Source: Ceratodon purpureus
Taxonomy: Eukaryota; Streptophyta; Bryopsida; Pseudoditrichales; Ditrichaceae
Assembly: GCA_014871385.1 (NCBI GenBank)
Contig: CM026426.1
Location: 21,566,573-21,630,572 of the forward strand
DNA: 64,000 bases
Reading direction: 5' to 3'
Positions 12,401 through 26,800 of this stretch are shown piece after piece. Numbering within the stretch: the stretch's first letter is position 1; each line of letters begins with the position of its first letter. A program made the position numbers and the translations under genes. The notes under the pieces were generated by a model. It searched no databases. It worked only from the letters and a program-made list of their open reading frames with translations, and was not told the origin of the DNA.

Positions 12401-14576
12401 TTTTCCTGCGATGCCTCAAGTTCCTCAGCCCGGTCTGCAACACCAGGCGAACTTGAATGAACGCTTTTCTGTACAGTATTCATTTTATACGTCAATCAGA
12501 GAAGAGCACACAAAACCAATAGTCATTACCTTGATGAACAATAATCTCAGTTCATAAATTTCTATGTATTTTAGTTTTCCAAAGATGTCAAAATTCATTA
12601 TGAAGAATAAAAATAAAAAAGGGTTCACCACCATGCTTTCAACCAAAGTGCAGAAACGTACCAACTGCGCATCCTTACGTGCATAGTCATGCCTACCTAC
12701 GCGCGGGGGTTGTAGCCAACTTTGCGACGGGTCTCTATCATTTTCTTTGACTTCTGTTTAGAAGATGGTGTGTCCCAGTATAGTTTCATCGACTCCCACT
12801 GGCTCTTACAGACTTTATCAGGTACTTTGTTCTTTCCACCAAATACCCTCTTCATTCTTTCACAGTCTCTACGCAACCAAGTTCTGATCGTTGTGTCGAA
12901 TGACCTCTCTGTCACTTGATGATCCAAGAATTCAAATTTTGAGAATATAGTTTCCCTTAACATCTTCCTTGAACTCTCCAGTTGGTCCTCGTATTTAATG
13001 ACACTCATGTCTAGCATACGCGGTGTCATATCACGTACAACTTCCTGCCATTCTAAGTGTCCCTTACATCCAGCGTCAATCAAGCCATTTGATCGTACAT
13101 GAACCGTATACGGCCTCAAACCTGCATCTTCTCGTCGCATGGACTCCTCCTCCACTTCTCTCTTTCTTGACCTGCGCATTCTTCGTTTCACAGAATCCTC
13201 TTTCAAAGAAGAGGACTTCGAGGGACCACCTTCGGTATCTTTCGTAGAATCAGTATTCGGATTCTCTACCGTGTTCGTCCCAGAATCCTATGCAGGTTTT
13301 TGAGACATCCAATTACCTGGTAACATCTCGTGCTGAAAACCAGGCATCATACCATACATACCTTGCATTTGATGACCAAGAGGGAAAGGTACCCATGCAA
13401 ATTCGCCTGGGGGTTGGAATTGATTTGGCGTTGGCATCGAATCTAGTTTATGAGCATGTCCTTCCTCCATGTGTGACATTGGTCTGCCCTCGTTGGATTG
13501 TGCATTTCTCATTCGGTTGCCTTGTCCTCTTCTCTCAGAATCTGCATTCGATTGTTTCTGTCTCTTATGACTTCCGCTGCCATCCTCCAAACCCCTGCTA
13601 ATTCCTCGTGCTGCCTTTAAGCCTGAGTTCACCAAAACTGTGCTCTTGTAAAGATAACATCGTCATACAGAATTTTGTCATAAAAAATCAAAGTACTCGC
13701 GAAGCAAAATGTAGATACCTTCATGGAGGATTCTGTAGACAGTTTTTGGCTTCGCATGTTTGTCTATTTCGTTTAATATTCACATCCGAGACCCGTGAAC
13801 CGGAAAACCTAATCTGAAGTTCTGTTTACTGATAAAAACATATCACACTACGTTGAATTCAAAAAACGTAGTGGTTTATTAGTGATTGCATTGGAACCAA
13901 CAACAAATTATCTCCATACAAGTTTACATAGTTCGATGGAGTTTGAAAAAAATGAAAAAATGTGTGTGAATATATAAAGTTACCGCGTTTCAAATGGCGT
14001 GGTAATTGTTCACTGTTGACCTCGCGATTCCTTGGACATTCACGAGTTTGATACGCATTGTCGGCAACTGATTTCTCTCGTTCAGCTTTCGTCTGTACTC
14101 TACTGCTGCGGCGTTTCTCTGTTGGTAAATTTTCCTTCTGTTTTGGTTTTCTTTTTTTATTGCAACTGCGAATGTCCGAATTTCTGCACAACACAACCAC
14201 CCACATGAAATGCATTCGCGGCTCTAACATTGGTCTCCCACATTTCAATCCGGGATTCTAAACACAGCTTTAAACCCTACTCATTCTTAAGGCACACACT
14301 TCGAGGTAATTAACCTAGGCTAACAATATCTAACCAGTAAACCTATCCGGTTGGCTAAATGAGAGCATGCACAGACTACTAAATTAGGGTTAATGGACAA
14401 GAAAGTATTCACAGATCATTGGCGGCCTTCTGAACAGCCTCTAAATGGGCCATATTCTCTGCAATCCTAGCCCTTCGCTCCATCTCGTATTCGTTCTCCT
14501 CTCCCCTTTCACTCTCGGCATATGAACTTTCCGAGCTTCCGTCGCTGCGTACATCATCATCTAATTCTCGAGACAT
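9446..14576 (-). pseudogene. CACTA ORF1-type protein with Transposase_24-like and DUF8039-like regions, multi-exon
   Basis: The start ATG is at 14576-14574 and opens an acidic then basic exon (MSRELDDDVRSDGSS.. YEMERRARIAENMAHLEA), a pattern typical of the N terminus of plant CACTA companion proteins. Likely exons follow at about 14190-13981 (basic, RRSSRV motif, donor GTAACTT), 13637-12697 (disordered Pro/Met/Gln-rich, then a WxxM..YW block like Transposase_24), about 11969-11586 (coiled coil, donor after ..RPDSQ), about 10783-10590, about 9905-9780, and 9716-9446 (VGDRIWLG..VATGTIMGF..VPQDYVRINV, DUF8039-like). An in-frame TAG at 13288-13290 interrupts the third exon, and another TAG sits at its 3' boundary (12697-12699) just before a GTAGGC donor. 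Known family members are thought to act with TNP2 in binding or mobilising the element. The small exons and the 3' end (a donor follows 9446) are uncertain. Confidence -1.
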
Positions 14577-16828
14577 GGTGACAGCAAGGGTTTGTATTAT
14601 TCTGAGCTTGGAGCGTTCTATGAATTGAACATTCCCTTTGACAGATTTGAGAAACTGGTCTAAGCAAAGCAGTGCATCTCAACAACGCCTACTCTCCACC
14701 AAATACGGCGGAACTACTATCTTCCAAAGGCAACTTACAACCAGGTCTCGTTTGAAATATGCGAGAAAGTGTTTAGGTTATCCTGAACACATGTAGGGAT
14801 ACTGAAGTTAGTCTCTTTTTAGAAACTTCTTCACTACACATTGTCTACTCCTCAATGTATTCGTTCTCTTCAGATTCGAAACTGATATGTAAACTTTTTT
14901 TTCTAGTTCTGTCGCATGAACCTTATCACTTTGTACTCAAGTTTAAGGGATACTGGTAGTTCAGAAGCTAATAGAGGTCAGAAAAAAGATTTCAGTATTG
15001 TAAAAAATTCACATATAGACTGGATTTGTGGAACGGAACCACGGCATAATTTGGTGAAGAGTGACTCATATTTACCTGTATGTTGCATATCATTGCAGGT
15101 AAATGTGACTACAATTTATGGAATAATTAAATTGAATTTCATTGTAAAGAATGTCATCTTGTGAGGAATTTGAAAATCTCTGCTGGAAAATCTTGATGTA
15201 ATTTTCTTATGCGCTGCCGCAATCAGATCCAATGTTTGTATTTCTTCATACTGTTTAAATTAGTAACATCTGCTAGGTATCGTCAAATGCATTAGATGAC
15301 AATTGAACTAATTTCATTAGTTGTCATTAGGTTATATACTATCATGTTGTTTCAGTGAACTAATTATTAATTTGATGTCGAAGAAAACAGAATTTCTGTA
15401 GTTAAGCAGTAATTACTTATACTACAAATGTTATAAATTTACAAGGATTAACAATCCAATAACCAATATTATTTTTATGCTAGTATATGAACATCACTCA
15501 TCAACATAACAAAATTAAATTCATCGATATTTTTCAGTTGTATTCAAGAACAGGACGTTCCTATTATTACAGTAAGTACATCTCATTTTGGACATGTTCT
15601 GGTTAAGCTAAGAGAATTCAGATATGTATTCAAAGTATTGGTACCCGAGCCATTAAAATAAAATAAAACAAAATAAAAAAATAAATAATGTCTAATCTTA
15701 TTTCCTGTTATTAAAACTAGTATTCTTCCTAGCACTTTATGCTCATTTTTAATTCTAAATGATGTGGTCGGTTATATTCCTATACATAGACTGTAATTGA
15801 GTTTGTCTCAAGATGACTAGGTATTTATTGTTAATTTTATTCTAAATTAAAATACTTTTTTAGGTTTTATGTCTACATTGATCATTTAATAGATTAATTT
15901 TTACAATTTTAGCTTTTTTAATTCATTTAACTTTTATTTATTTCTCATGTTCTTATTATTTGTTAAAAAATAAAAGTTTATACACAGCATAGTTGTAATG
16001 GAGGTTCTCTTCTCTTCTGTACAATCTTAGTATAATTTTGATTGATGGAATTGTTCCGTTTCCACAGTAATCTTGTGAAACATAGCCTGCTTGCACTCAT
16101 TTCTGGATTTTCGACCGAACTTCTGCTTTTAATTTTAATTCTATTTTACTTTAATTACTTTCTCGTTTTCATAAAGTAAAATTTTATTGAAAACATTATA
16201 AAAAGCACAGTCGCAATGATTGTTCACTCTTCACTGGGATTGTTATATATTTCTCGTCGACAGTCTTCTTCTTTGTGCTCAGTAAACCTTTGCTACATCG
16301 CCTACTTTAACTCATTTTATCAAGAGCATACGTTTTATGCCATTTTTCACATTTATGGTTCTGTTTCATTAAATTCAATCGTGGAACAAAGGCTGAATTC
16401 AATTTCACTTGGTGATAAAAAGACGTATTAAAAAGGTAAGAAGCATTCGACTTTCACATCTTAGCTTTTGTTTTTTGATTTTGACGTTATATGCACCAAT
16501 TAGAACTGTAAACTATAAATTATTCATTTTATAACCTCATTTTCCTTTTAAAAAAAAAAACCTCTTATAACTTTTATTATAATACTATTCTGTATTTCAT
16601 CACATTTCAGTGTCTCATGAATTATGTACTCAATTAAAAGAATTGAAATGTTTCTTCAAAAACGAAACTAATTCTGTGCTTACATACAAATTAATAGTTT
16701 CTGAATATGATTTATTATCTAATTCTCTCCGTTAGATTTGAGTAAAAAAAAAAAAAAAAAAAAAAAAAACCTCTTCTATGTTACTCTCTTGTCAAACAGC
16801 TGATTATTAAGTAACAAATTGATTGAAT
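14577..16828. other. AT-rich divergent intergenic region of CACTA-A
   Basis: About 2.2 kb between the divergent ORF1-type gene (-) and TNP2 gene (+). It probably contains both promoters and perhaps 5' exons or introns. A 28-nt A run lies at about 16744-16771. I could not single out a TATA box reliably because of the AT richness. Small ORFs here look like chance. Confidence -1.
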
Positions 16829-19800
16829 GCAGGATGACGACTAGATTACCACTTACAGATATGAGACGGATTGGAGCACGTGACAATAAATTATGGGTCC
16901 GTGACAAGGAGAGGGAAAATCTTTATGGATTAACCAGACTTCCATGCCCTTGTAAACGGCACAGGGGTGTCAGTATGCCTTATAAACTAGAGGAAATTGA
17001 AAAACATCTCCTCCGATGGGGCACATCATCTGATTGTAGAACATGTAGAGGACCACGCAATCCTGATTCATCTGATGACGAATGGGAAGCTGACGGTGCT
17101 GCAAAAGTTGCTGCAGCTACAAGGCGTGAGCAGGAACGTGACCCCGGAGTACAAGTACGGAATATGGTACAAGACATGTACCAACAGGTTCAACAAGTTG
17201 CTGAAACAAAGGAAAGAATTAATGAAATCACAATGTCAGCATTGGAAGTCTCTGATAGTATAACTGGAATAAACACCAATGAAGATGAAGTTGGGACAAG
17301 TACTGTTGATGGACAGTTTGAAGCAGATGCTAATCCTGAATTTCCCGAAGGTGATCAAAGAGCACATGATACTGATTTCGAACAATACCATGATGATGAC
17401 TCATCCCGCAACATATTGAACAACCCCCTGCGTCAGCAAAAATTGGTCAGAATTCACAGGACAATGTCAGAGCTGATATAGATGGTTCCCAGCTTGAAGA
17501 AGAGAGAATTAAAGATGCTCAAGCATTGGAGGACGCCATGATGTTACTATTCAATGGTTCAAAACATACAAAACTTGGTGCAACAATAATGATGATGAAC
17601 TTAGTTGCCACACACTCGGGAATTACGAAAAAAAGCAGCAGATGACATGTTGGCCACTTTTAAAAATCTCTTGCCGCCTGATAATTGTTTACCCGGATCC
17701 GTATATCAAGCAAAGACATTGACAAAACCTTTGGGGCTTAATTTCAAGAACATAGATGGTTGCATAAATGGATGCACACTATTTGACGGAGCAGATACGA
17801 AGGATTTAGACCGTTGCCCACATTGTCAAGCTGCAAGGTTTAAAGACATGTTCAACCGAACGAGGCCTCTAAAAGTACTTCGTCAATTTCAAATCACACC
17901 TAGGTTGCAACGTTTTTACCGAATCCCAACACTTTCAAAATTCTTGCAAAGGCACAAAGAAAATCAGAGCAGAGATGGAAAGGTTAGATACCCGGCAGAT
18001 TCCCAGGCTTGGAAAAAATTGGATAATATGGACCCCCAAATTTTTGACACAAACGGATTTGGGAGAGATGAACGAGACGTGCGAATTCAATGAATACAAC
18101 CGCATTTGGTTTTATGGGAGGGAGTTCCCGCATATGACGTGTTGAAGCCAGAAAAAGAACGTATATTTAAGCTACGAGCAGCAGTTTTGTATACAACTCA
18201 CGACTTCCCAAAATATGGAACCGTTTCTTAGAGGAAAATACATGTCAGACGAATACAACAAGTTTTTTGACGGTTTACCAGAAACGAGAGACGCTCCCAT
18301 TCCAAAAACGCCAACTCAGCAACGTGCGGCTTTGGCCGAATATACGGAATTTTTGAGGAAGAAGAGGGCCAGACAAGATGCAGGGACCGCAAGCAGAGAA
18401 CCTTCAAATAAAAAAAGGAAGACGTCAACTGTAGCAGGTGGAGGACGAAGTTCACATCAAACACATAATCATCCAAATTTATCACATGCACATAGTGGTG
18501 AAGCTGAACCAACTGATCCAAGCCACGCACGTAAACGAAGACAAATCACACCTGACCCATCCAAGATACATGGTATTAAGAGGGGGAGCATTTTTTATGA
18601 GTTGCCTTACTAGGAGGTGAGTGTCTCCTTGCATTTTGTTTTTTAGCTTCATGGCTCCATAGTTATATATAATTTAAAATACGTACATGAATGCAGTCAC
18701 AATTATTTGGTTTTGTTGCATAACTTAATCATGTCTGGGTTTGATGTGCAGCACTTAGAGATTCGTAATACATTGGACATTATGCACTGTGAGAAGAATT
18801 TTGCAGAAAATATTTTGAAAATAATATGTGGATGGAAGGAAAAAGACAGTGTGAGAGTGAGGAGAGATATGCAGAGAGAGGGCATTAGACCACATTTGTG
18901 GATGACAAGAGATCCTGGAAACCCTTCCAGGATGTTAAAACCGAAAGCCAATTATGTTCTCGCACCCGCAGAGTTCGATACATTTAATATCCGATTAGAG
19001 AACTTGAAAGTTCCATATGGGTATTGCTCGGAGATTGGTCAACATATCCGTCAGAAGAAATTTGGTGCTCTTAAATCACACGACTACCACATACTAATGC
19101 AATCATTATTACCGTTAGCTTTGAGGGGGCTAATGGAACCAAATACCAGATTGGCTATTATGAGAGCATCTCATGTGTTCAGGCGAATTTGTTGCAAAGT
19201 TTGGGATCCTGCATATGAAGAGAACTTGCAAGAGGACGTGGCCATCACAATGTGCCTTATGGAAATGACGTTTCCGCCTACTTTTTTTGACATAATGTCA
19301 CATCTTCCAATGCATTTGGTACAAGAGTTGTTTATATTGGGACCCGCATAAGTGCGATGGATGTATCCAATTGAAAGGACGATGATGACACTTAAAAATC
19401 ATGTCAAAAACCGTGCTCGACTGGAGGCATCCATTGCAAATGGGTATTTATTAGAAGAGACTATGGGATTCGCTACCTCATACATGCATGTATTTGACGT
19501 GGTTAGACAACGTGTGTGGGATGCCGATCCAGAAGATTGCGCCGAGTTTGAAGAGCTCAAGGGAGGTAGTACCGACCTACATCTCAGTAGAGCACAAAGA
19601 GATGCCATCCGCAAATTTGTGTTGAGGAATAACATACTCACTGCTCCATATTACAGGTATGCTGAAAAAGAGAATTTGAGATTTTGATGATGTAATAATG
19701 GGACGTCATTTGCTTCTGTGCATGTTTGCTATTACGTATTTTCCCAGAAAACTGACTTGAATATTTTTATAATTTAAGTAGAGTAAGTTCTCTTAAATTT

Positions 19801-20235
19801 ACAGAAAATGAATTTTTAATTTTCAGTTAGACTAGGACAAATTATTATTAGTTGGGCGTACACTGCTTCTACAAAAATCGAGTGTAAGGCGTTGTTATCA
19901 ATCAGTTCAGTTCCACTGTAAATTATGTACAGTTCTAGAAGTTTGGTGAAGTGGTCCTGTAAATGCAATGTCTTCTGATCATGGATATTTTTGTAGACTA
20001 GGTGAACAGTCAAAGTGAAGATTGTTAGGAACTTTAGTTAATTATTCGTCGAATATAAATCTGTCTTGTGCTTGTGATCTGTTAAGTTACTGTTTGTTGA
20101 TTACAAACTGAAACTGAGGTCTATAACGAAGATATTATCTGCTGAATCAGAAGTATGCTATCTATGTTATCATTCCACTCTTTTCGATATTCATAGATTT
20201 TCTCTTAAACATTTTTTAATTTTTTTTTTTTTTTT

Positions 20236-20267
<32 letters not shown>

Positions 20268-21467
20268 CAAAAACAAAAATTATAAACTGTCCGGCTGTAA
20301 TGTAGGCAGTAAAATCATATCTACTTTATATACATTGCGTACTGTAATGCGATATATCATTTTTAGATTGAGAACAGAGTCTCCGATGAGTATGCAATTA
20401 ATTTTAACCCAATGTTAGATTTTCTGATTGTTTAAACAAAAAGGGGATATGATCTATGATGTAGATGTATGTATGTTTGTTTTTATTTTTTTATTTTTTT
20501 TATTTTTCCTTTTTCTGACATCTGTTTATATCATAAAAAAATTAATATTTAAATTTGGTTTTGATATTTGAACCTTGAATGATTCAGGCAGTGGGAGGAG
20601 CTGTATGAATCCACAGCAGGAGAAGTTGGTCCTGTGGATGCTTGGGTTCAACGAACTATACATTCACTAGAATTGAACATGAATGACAGAGACGAAGCTG
20701 ACACTATATTACTATCAAATCCACCATCCATGACATGTAAACGTTATGCAAAAATGAAGGCATATGGAAATCATTGGAGAGTGGATGATGAAGCCAACAA
20801 GTCCTGGAAAACGTATGACAGCTGAGTGGCGTGCTTAGAGGCGAATGATCAATCCGCCGGCACAGGGTTGGACTACGTCGGAATTTTGGATGATATTCTT
20901 CTTTTAAACTACGGCGATATCAAAACCCCAGTTATTATTTTTTCTTGCACGTTGAAGAAACGTACAGACAATTTCGGGAATAGTACATACGTCCGGGATG
21001 GAGATGGTTTTCTTACTGTAAATTTTAGATACAACACACCTAGATCAGTAGATCTTTATGTATTTCCTAGTCAATGTACACAAGTCTTCTTCTCTGATGA
21101 TGATATGCATCCCTCTGGAACAGATTGGAAAGTAATATTACGGAAGGAGGCCAGATCCAGGAGGAAAATTGAAAAGGACGACGATGTTTTCATCACAACA
21201 AATGTTCAGTCCGCAGGCACTGTACCAAGTAGCACATTTATAAATCCTCCAACCGAGCCAGATCTAGCAAGTGCAATTGTTCTCAATGACACTGAGAATG
21301 CAATAGTACTCCAAAGTTTTGAATTGACGGAAAGGAGAAGGCCAGCGCAAGGAGTAGCAGTCCAACCTGTCCAAGCACATCGGAGGACCGTAATAAACAA
21401 AAAAAAGGTAAAAATAAAATTCCCGAGTAGTGTAAACTACAGGCAGGTTACTAATTCTCAGTATTAA
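16829..21467 (+). pseudogene. TNP2-like CACTA transposase (copy A), decayed
   Basis: Tnp2 family features appear in order. The N-terminal Cys patch (LPCPCKRHRG) is at about 16930. Next come LLPPDNCLP, the CPHCQAARF zinc-binding block, LRQFQITPRLQRFYRIP, RYPADSQAW, and FKLRAAVLYTTHDFP at about 18155. The exon ends at 18616 (FYELPY, then E after a TAG). A 135-bp intron (18617-18751) is followed by EIRNTLDIMHCEKN, SHDYHILMQ, FFDIMSHLPMHLV and RWMYPIERT. A 931-bp intron (19657-20587) precedes the DUF4216-like end (YVGILDDILLL.. QCTQVFFSDD). Damage: frameshifts near 17445 and 17625 (the latter at an A run), loss near 18093 of the segment that holds the conserved LATDGVNPF in copy B, and in-frame TAG (18611), TAA (19349) and TGA (20823). 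It lacks part of the catalytic region and is presumably inactive. Confidence -1.
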
Positions 21468-23245
21468 TTACTACGATGTTTTTATGCAGTAGAGTGCCAT
21501 TGAGTATCAGCTTGGACAATACTATATGCACATATAATTAAATTCACCCATGTCAGAACTCATGTTTGAATTGAATTAAAGTTAGTCTGAGAAAACCAGA
21601 GCCAACAATTGTAATGTGTTAATGAAGTAGCCAAATAAAGACATAAAACCAAATAAAATTAAAAATTAGAAAATTAAAACAGAAAAATAAATATATATAT
21701 AGAAAAAAATTAAAAAATAAATGGAAAATAGAGGAGGATAGACGTAGAGGTTCATAGACTGGATACCGACTCTGTTGTTTGTGTGACATGAATTGTCTTA
21801 TGTTATTAAAACATGATTGTGTTTGAGAATAAAAATGTAAAAAATTAAACATTCCTCGATTTCAACATACATATTCCTACTTGTACAAAGCAGACTAATC
21901 AGCTTCCTCTCAGACGACAAAATATATGAGGACAAAATTAAGTTTACCAGTGTTTCATATTTCAGTGTTCGTTTCTGTTATCTTTTGATTTCATTTTTCA
22001 ATGTTTTCGTAGAGATTCAATAATACTGCTATGAAAATCATTGCAACAGCATTGTAACATTTCATTCAGCAATAAAAAATCATGGCAATCCAATTTTTGA
22101 AACATTTTTTTTCCATTGATATTGTTTTTTTTATTGAAATTGTCATAAAGATGAATCATGTTTATTTGGAGAAGGTAAGGTTTATTTTATTTTTTATTTC
22201 TTTATGTTTTTTGAAGCTAGTAGAGAAGGTAAGGTTAATTCATGAAGAATGCTGAATACAGGGTCATATTATGATTTGTGTGGGAATTGGTCTAGAACCA
22301 TGGAAACATTAAGTGGTACAACAAAGTAGACAGAATCAACATCTAAATCTGACATTATTGTTGTAGTAAAAGATGGAAAAACGTAATCTACGATTGGTAG
22401 TAATCAAAATTAAGTACCAATGGATAAATCGACAATTCACACTTACAATGTATTTTATTCTGATATATTTTACTAGGAAATTAAAATGACTTTGTAGAGC
22501 AGTGATAACTCTATTGGGAAGCAACGATATTTGTGGTGATACTTTGATTCAGAATTCGCATACACTGTTGTTATCCTATTAACTTCACTTGTTGAAGATT
22601 TATTCGAATGAAAAGATTTTAGTTCATGAATGTATGGTCAATGCTTTGGTAAGCACTCGTAATGCCTATTTTCTTACAAGGATAATTTTTAATATTTAAA
22701 ATTGAATTCGCTTTCCCTATTTCCGGATTTATTTTTAATTCCTTTTCAAAACATGTTTCGAATACATGACAAATGAAGTAATCTTGTTAAAAAATGGAAG
22801 AAATCCATCTATTCCAACAGAAGATGATATTTCTTGATTAGATTTGAGTATGAAGTTTATGGATACACTTCCTTTAAAAAGTGACACAGGATATCTATCT
22901 GTGTGATAAGGGCCTGTTGTCTAAAGCATATACAAGAATAAACTTTGCTCTAACAATGTGTGTCACATGCACACAGCGTCTTTATTTTCAGACAAGGGGA
23001 ACTTAATTAGACATGTCAGAGACAAAGGTTCCTGATAACAGTTACTGAAAGGGATACCTTTACCATCAATTTTGAAATAACATGCAAGCAGCACTGGGCA
23101 TATAATGACCGGGAGGTTTTCACTGTTTTTGTTGTGTGGTATAGAGTGATGTCGGTGGCACGTACGCTGTTTTAGAATATATTACTTAGAATAACAATCT
23201 AGTGTTTGCGCTACCTACACATGTTGTCAGAGTGATTTTCTGTCG
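21468..23245. other. AT-rich stretch between TNP2-A and gene X
   Basis: No ORF with recognisable content. It may hold the 3' UTR of TNP2-A and 5' sequence or undetected exons of gene X. Confidence -1.
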
Positions 23246-23623
23246 ATGGCTGAAGAAGACATAGCCGGCCTGTCGGAGGTTAGGAATGTAACAGAAGGAA
23301 CTTCGTCGCAGAATTGTGATTGGGAAGAAAATGAGGGATTCAGCATTTCCAATAGTTCTCGTCCAACACCAGTGAATGTTTCAAAGGGGAGTTTGTTATC
23401 AGGGAAATTTTCATTTCGATCATGTGGTATATCCACTGATAGAAATGATAAACTGGAAGGGTTCAGTGATAGCATTGTGCGCCAGCTCACTCCAGGCACA
23501 TTGTCATCCGAGGGGGACCTTTGCTCCGCCACTTCTAAGAAACGGAAGCGTGAGGGCCCCAAATTTGAGTATTCTGAGGGGTTGTTTACTTCTTGTTCCC
23601 GTGACATTAATCCCGAACAGTAT

Positions 23624-23748
23624 TGATACCCGTTACCTAACCCTAATTAGGGTTCTACTGCTAAACCTAGTCGGATACTCATATATGTATATATTCTCCT
23701 ACTTTTGAATACATCGCCCTCTTGAGCTTCCGCTTATCCAAGTTAACA
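23624..23748 (+). repeat. copia 5' LTR
   Basis: 125 bp, TGATACCCG..GTTAACA. It contains a perfect 16-bp palindrome AACCCTAATTAGGGTT made of two inverted telo-box-like words, and a TATATAT stretch in mid LTR that could serve as a TATA box. Confidence -1.
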
Positions 23749-23760
23749 TGGTATCAGAGC
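23749..23760 (+). promoter_or_regulatory. Primer binding site (initiator tRNA-Met type)
   Basis: TGGTATCAGAGC directly follows the 5' LTR. This is the usual plant copia primer site complementary to the 3' end of initiator tRNA-Met. Confidence -1.
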
Positions 23761-23821
23761 GATTCTGACCAACACCACAGAATCGATACGTTAGCTTGTC
23801 ACACTTCAGTAGTTTTTCGAT

Positions 23822-26800
23822 ATGGATCCTACTTTCCATGATCTCTCAAATTCAGCTAAGCTAGAAGGCCAGAGCAATTACTTACTATGGAGCTATAGAG
23901 TTAAGATGCTCTTGATGTAGGAAAACTTGTGGAGATATATCTCACCTGCCCCCACTTCAAGCCCCGATGGAACAGATTCGAGCAGCGCAGACTCCGAATC
24001 CGCCACCACCTCAGTCATCGGAGCCGGTACTTCTAAGGGACCTGTCTGCGCCTCCAAGACGTCTGCTGGTGCACCTCCTAATGACGATGCAGAACGAAGG
24101 ATTCGTGCCTGCAGGATCATCACCTCAACGGTAAAGGACCATATCATTTTACACGTTCTTCATTTTACAGACCTTCTAGCTATTTGGACAAAATTAAAAA
24201 CCATGTATGATGTTCAAAGCCCTTCAAGGCGACTTTCCTTGAAAGAAAAACTGTATTCATTTAGAATGCATGAAGGGAAATCCCTAGATTCCCATCTCTA
24301 GGATACAAATTCGATTGTTACTCAGCTTGCTAGTCTAGGAGTCTCAATCCAGGATGAGGATTTGGTTGACCAAATGCTCTCAAGTCTTCCAAAAAGTTGG
24401 AATACTTTTAAGTCCATTCAGAAGAGTAGGGAAAGATCACCTAGCTTCTCAGAACTGCAAGGGCTTATGTTGCATGAAGAAAGCTATAAGCTTGCAAACA
24501 AACACCTAGAGTCCGAACAGATTATGTACCTGAGAGGGGGAGACCGTTACAATCGACCTCCTCCATTCCGTGACAACCGTGGACGCTTCAACAGAAGTCG
24601 CGATCGAGGCCGCTACCAGTCCTCACGCACTTGCCGCCTCTGTGGATGCACAGGTCATACAAAAGGTGACTACAACATCACGAAACTGGAGACTCAAATT
24701 CGTGACCTCCAAAGTCAATTATCACGACTGAAGGGACCCTCCAGTTCCTACGCAACTATTGACGAACCTGAGGACGACTTCGACGACGAAGACTAGGAAG
24801 CCGCATTAAACGCCTGTATGACAGTCTTCACCATAGACGAGGAACCCTGGTTCCTCGACAGTGGTGCAAGTTCTCACGTTACAGGAACACCGGGTCTTCT
24901 TTCTCATACTTCGTTCTCGCCCATAGTTAGCATCAGAACAGCTGCAGGGCAGACTTTACCTGTAGCAAACAAAGGAATTGTTCAATTCAGAGATTCTGCA
25001 GTAAAGAGTGTTCATGACGTTTTATATGTCCCAGGCGTAAAAACAAACTTACTATCTGTAGGTCGATTCGCAGGTTTAGGGCACACAATAGTCTTTACCT
25101 CTTCAAGTTGCATCATTTATGATATAGACTATCCTACCAAGGTATTCCTACAGGCACAAAGAGATAAACGGACCAAGTTTTACCGCCTGGAAGCTACGCC
25201 TATACTACCAACAAGACCTATTCTACTTACAAGTCACACTACCCCAGTTTCCATGGAAACTCTCGAACTGTGGCACAAAAGGTTAGCCCAAGTACATTAA
25301 CAAGGCCTGTACCTTTTAACCAACAAAGGCTTGGTCAATGGCATACCTCGTCTACCCTATCATAAAAGGCCCTGTACCAGCTGTGCGCTCGAAAAATCCC
25401 ACCGGCAAGTATTTCCCAAGCTCCGTTCTACTTTCTCAAGCGCACCTCTCGAACTGGTCCACAGCGATTTATACGGGCCGCTTCCAACTCCCACAAGACA
25501 CCACTGTGAGTACATCCTCACGTTCATAGATGATTTCTCACAAAAGACATGGATATATTTCCTTTCTCACAAGTCTCAGACTTTAAGTTTTTTCTCTCAA
25601 TTCAAACAACTCGTAAAGACTCCATCTAGAAAGATTAAAACTCCGAGAACAGACAGAGGGGAAGAGTACCTCTCTGATGAGTTCAAAAAATTCTGCGCAC
25701 TCCACGGAATTGCTCGCCAGCTTACTGATGGCTACAGTCCACAGTAGAACGGAGTCGTTGAGAGAAAGAACCGACATATTCTGGAGGGGATACGAAGTGT
25801 AGCTGCAGGAACCCAAATTCCGAGGTTCCTATGGGACTGAATCGCGAAGACAGTAAACTATATCCAGAATCGCCTTCCCCATCGTGCGCTCCACCTGCAA
25901 ACCCCCGAAGAAGTCTTCACAGGTCAGAAACCTAATCTCTCCCATCTTCGGATCATAGGTTGCTTAGCGTTTTTCCATATTCCAAAAGAAAAACGAACCA
26001 AATTAGATGCAAAGGCAATACCTACCTTGTTCCTTGGATATGATGAGCAATCCAAGGCGTACCGATGTTACAACCCCCAGACTCGGCAAATAGTAATCAG
26101 CAGAGATGTCGAATTCATGGAATCCAAATTCACATACGTGCCTGCTTCATCATCACATAGCCCCACTGAACCTTTAGACTCTTTAGATATTCTCTCTCCA
26201 TCAACATTACAATTACCAGAACCTGAGCCTACGAAAACAGTCAATACTTCCAGTTTAGACAACTTACCACCTGCTCACGAGCCGCTGTCTCCTTCTCCTC
26301 CGCAGTCTCCCATAGTACCTGTCCCTTCATCCACACAACCACCACACGTGGAATTAGAAAACACAATAGCTTTATTGAGAAGAAGTACTCGCCTGAGACC
26401 TCCAAATATAAAACTAGGCGATTACTACGTTTATATGACTGAAGATTATCCCGACTGCACCCCACTAGCGGAACCCTACTCTGCTCCACCTGCACAAGAC
26501 CACTCAACCAGTTCGGATCAGAACCCGACATTTACCCAAGCCATGCAGGATCCGCTCTCGCAGCAAGCCATGCAAGACGAAATGACTAGTATTTATTAGA
26601 ACAAAACCTGGCAGTTGGAAGACTTAGCTCCAGGAGTTCGACCAATTACCTGTCGATGGGTCTTCAGGACAAAGCCCGGAATAGGTACCTCACTGGACAT
26701 CAAGAAAGCGCGTCTCGTAGCTCGCGGATTCGAGCAGAAACAGGGATTAGACTACAAAGAGACCTTCGCGCCCGTCATTAAGTGGGTTACAATTAGAACC

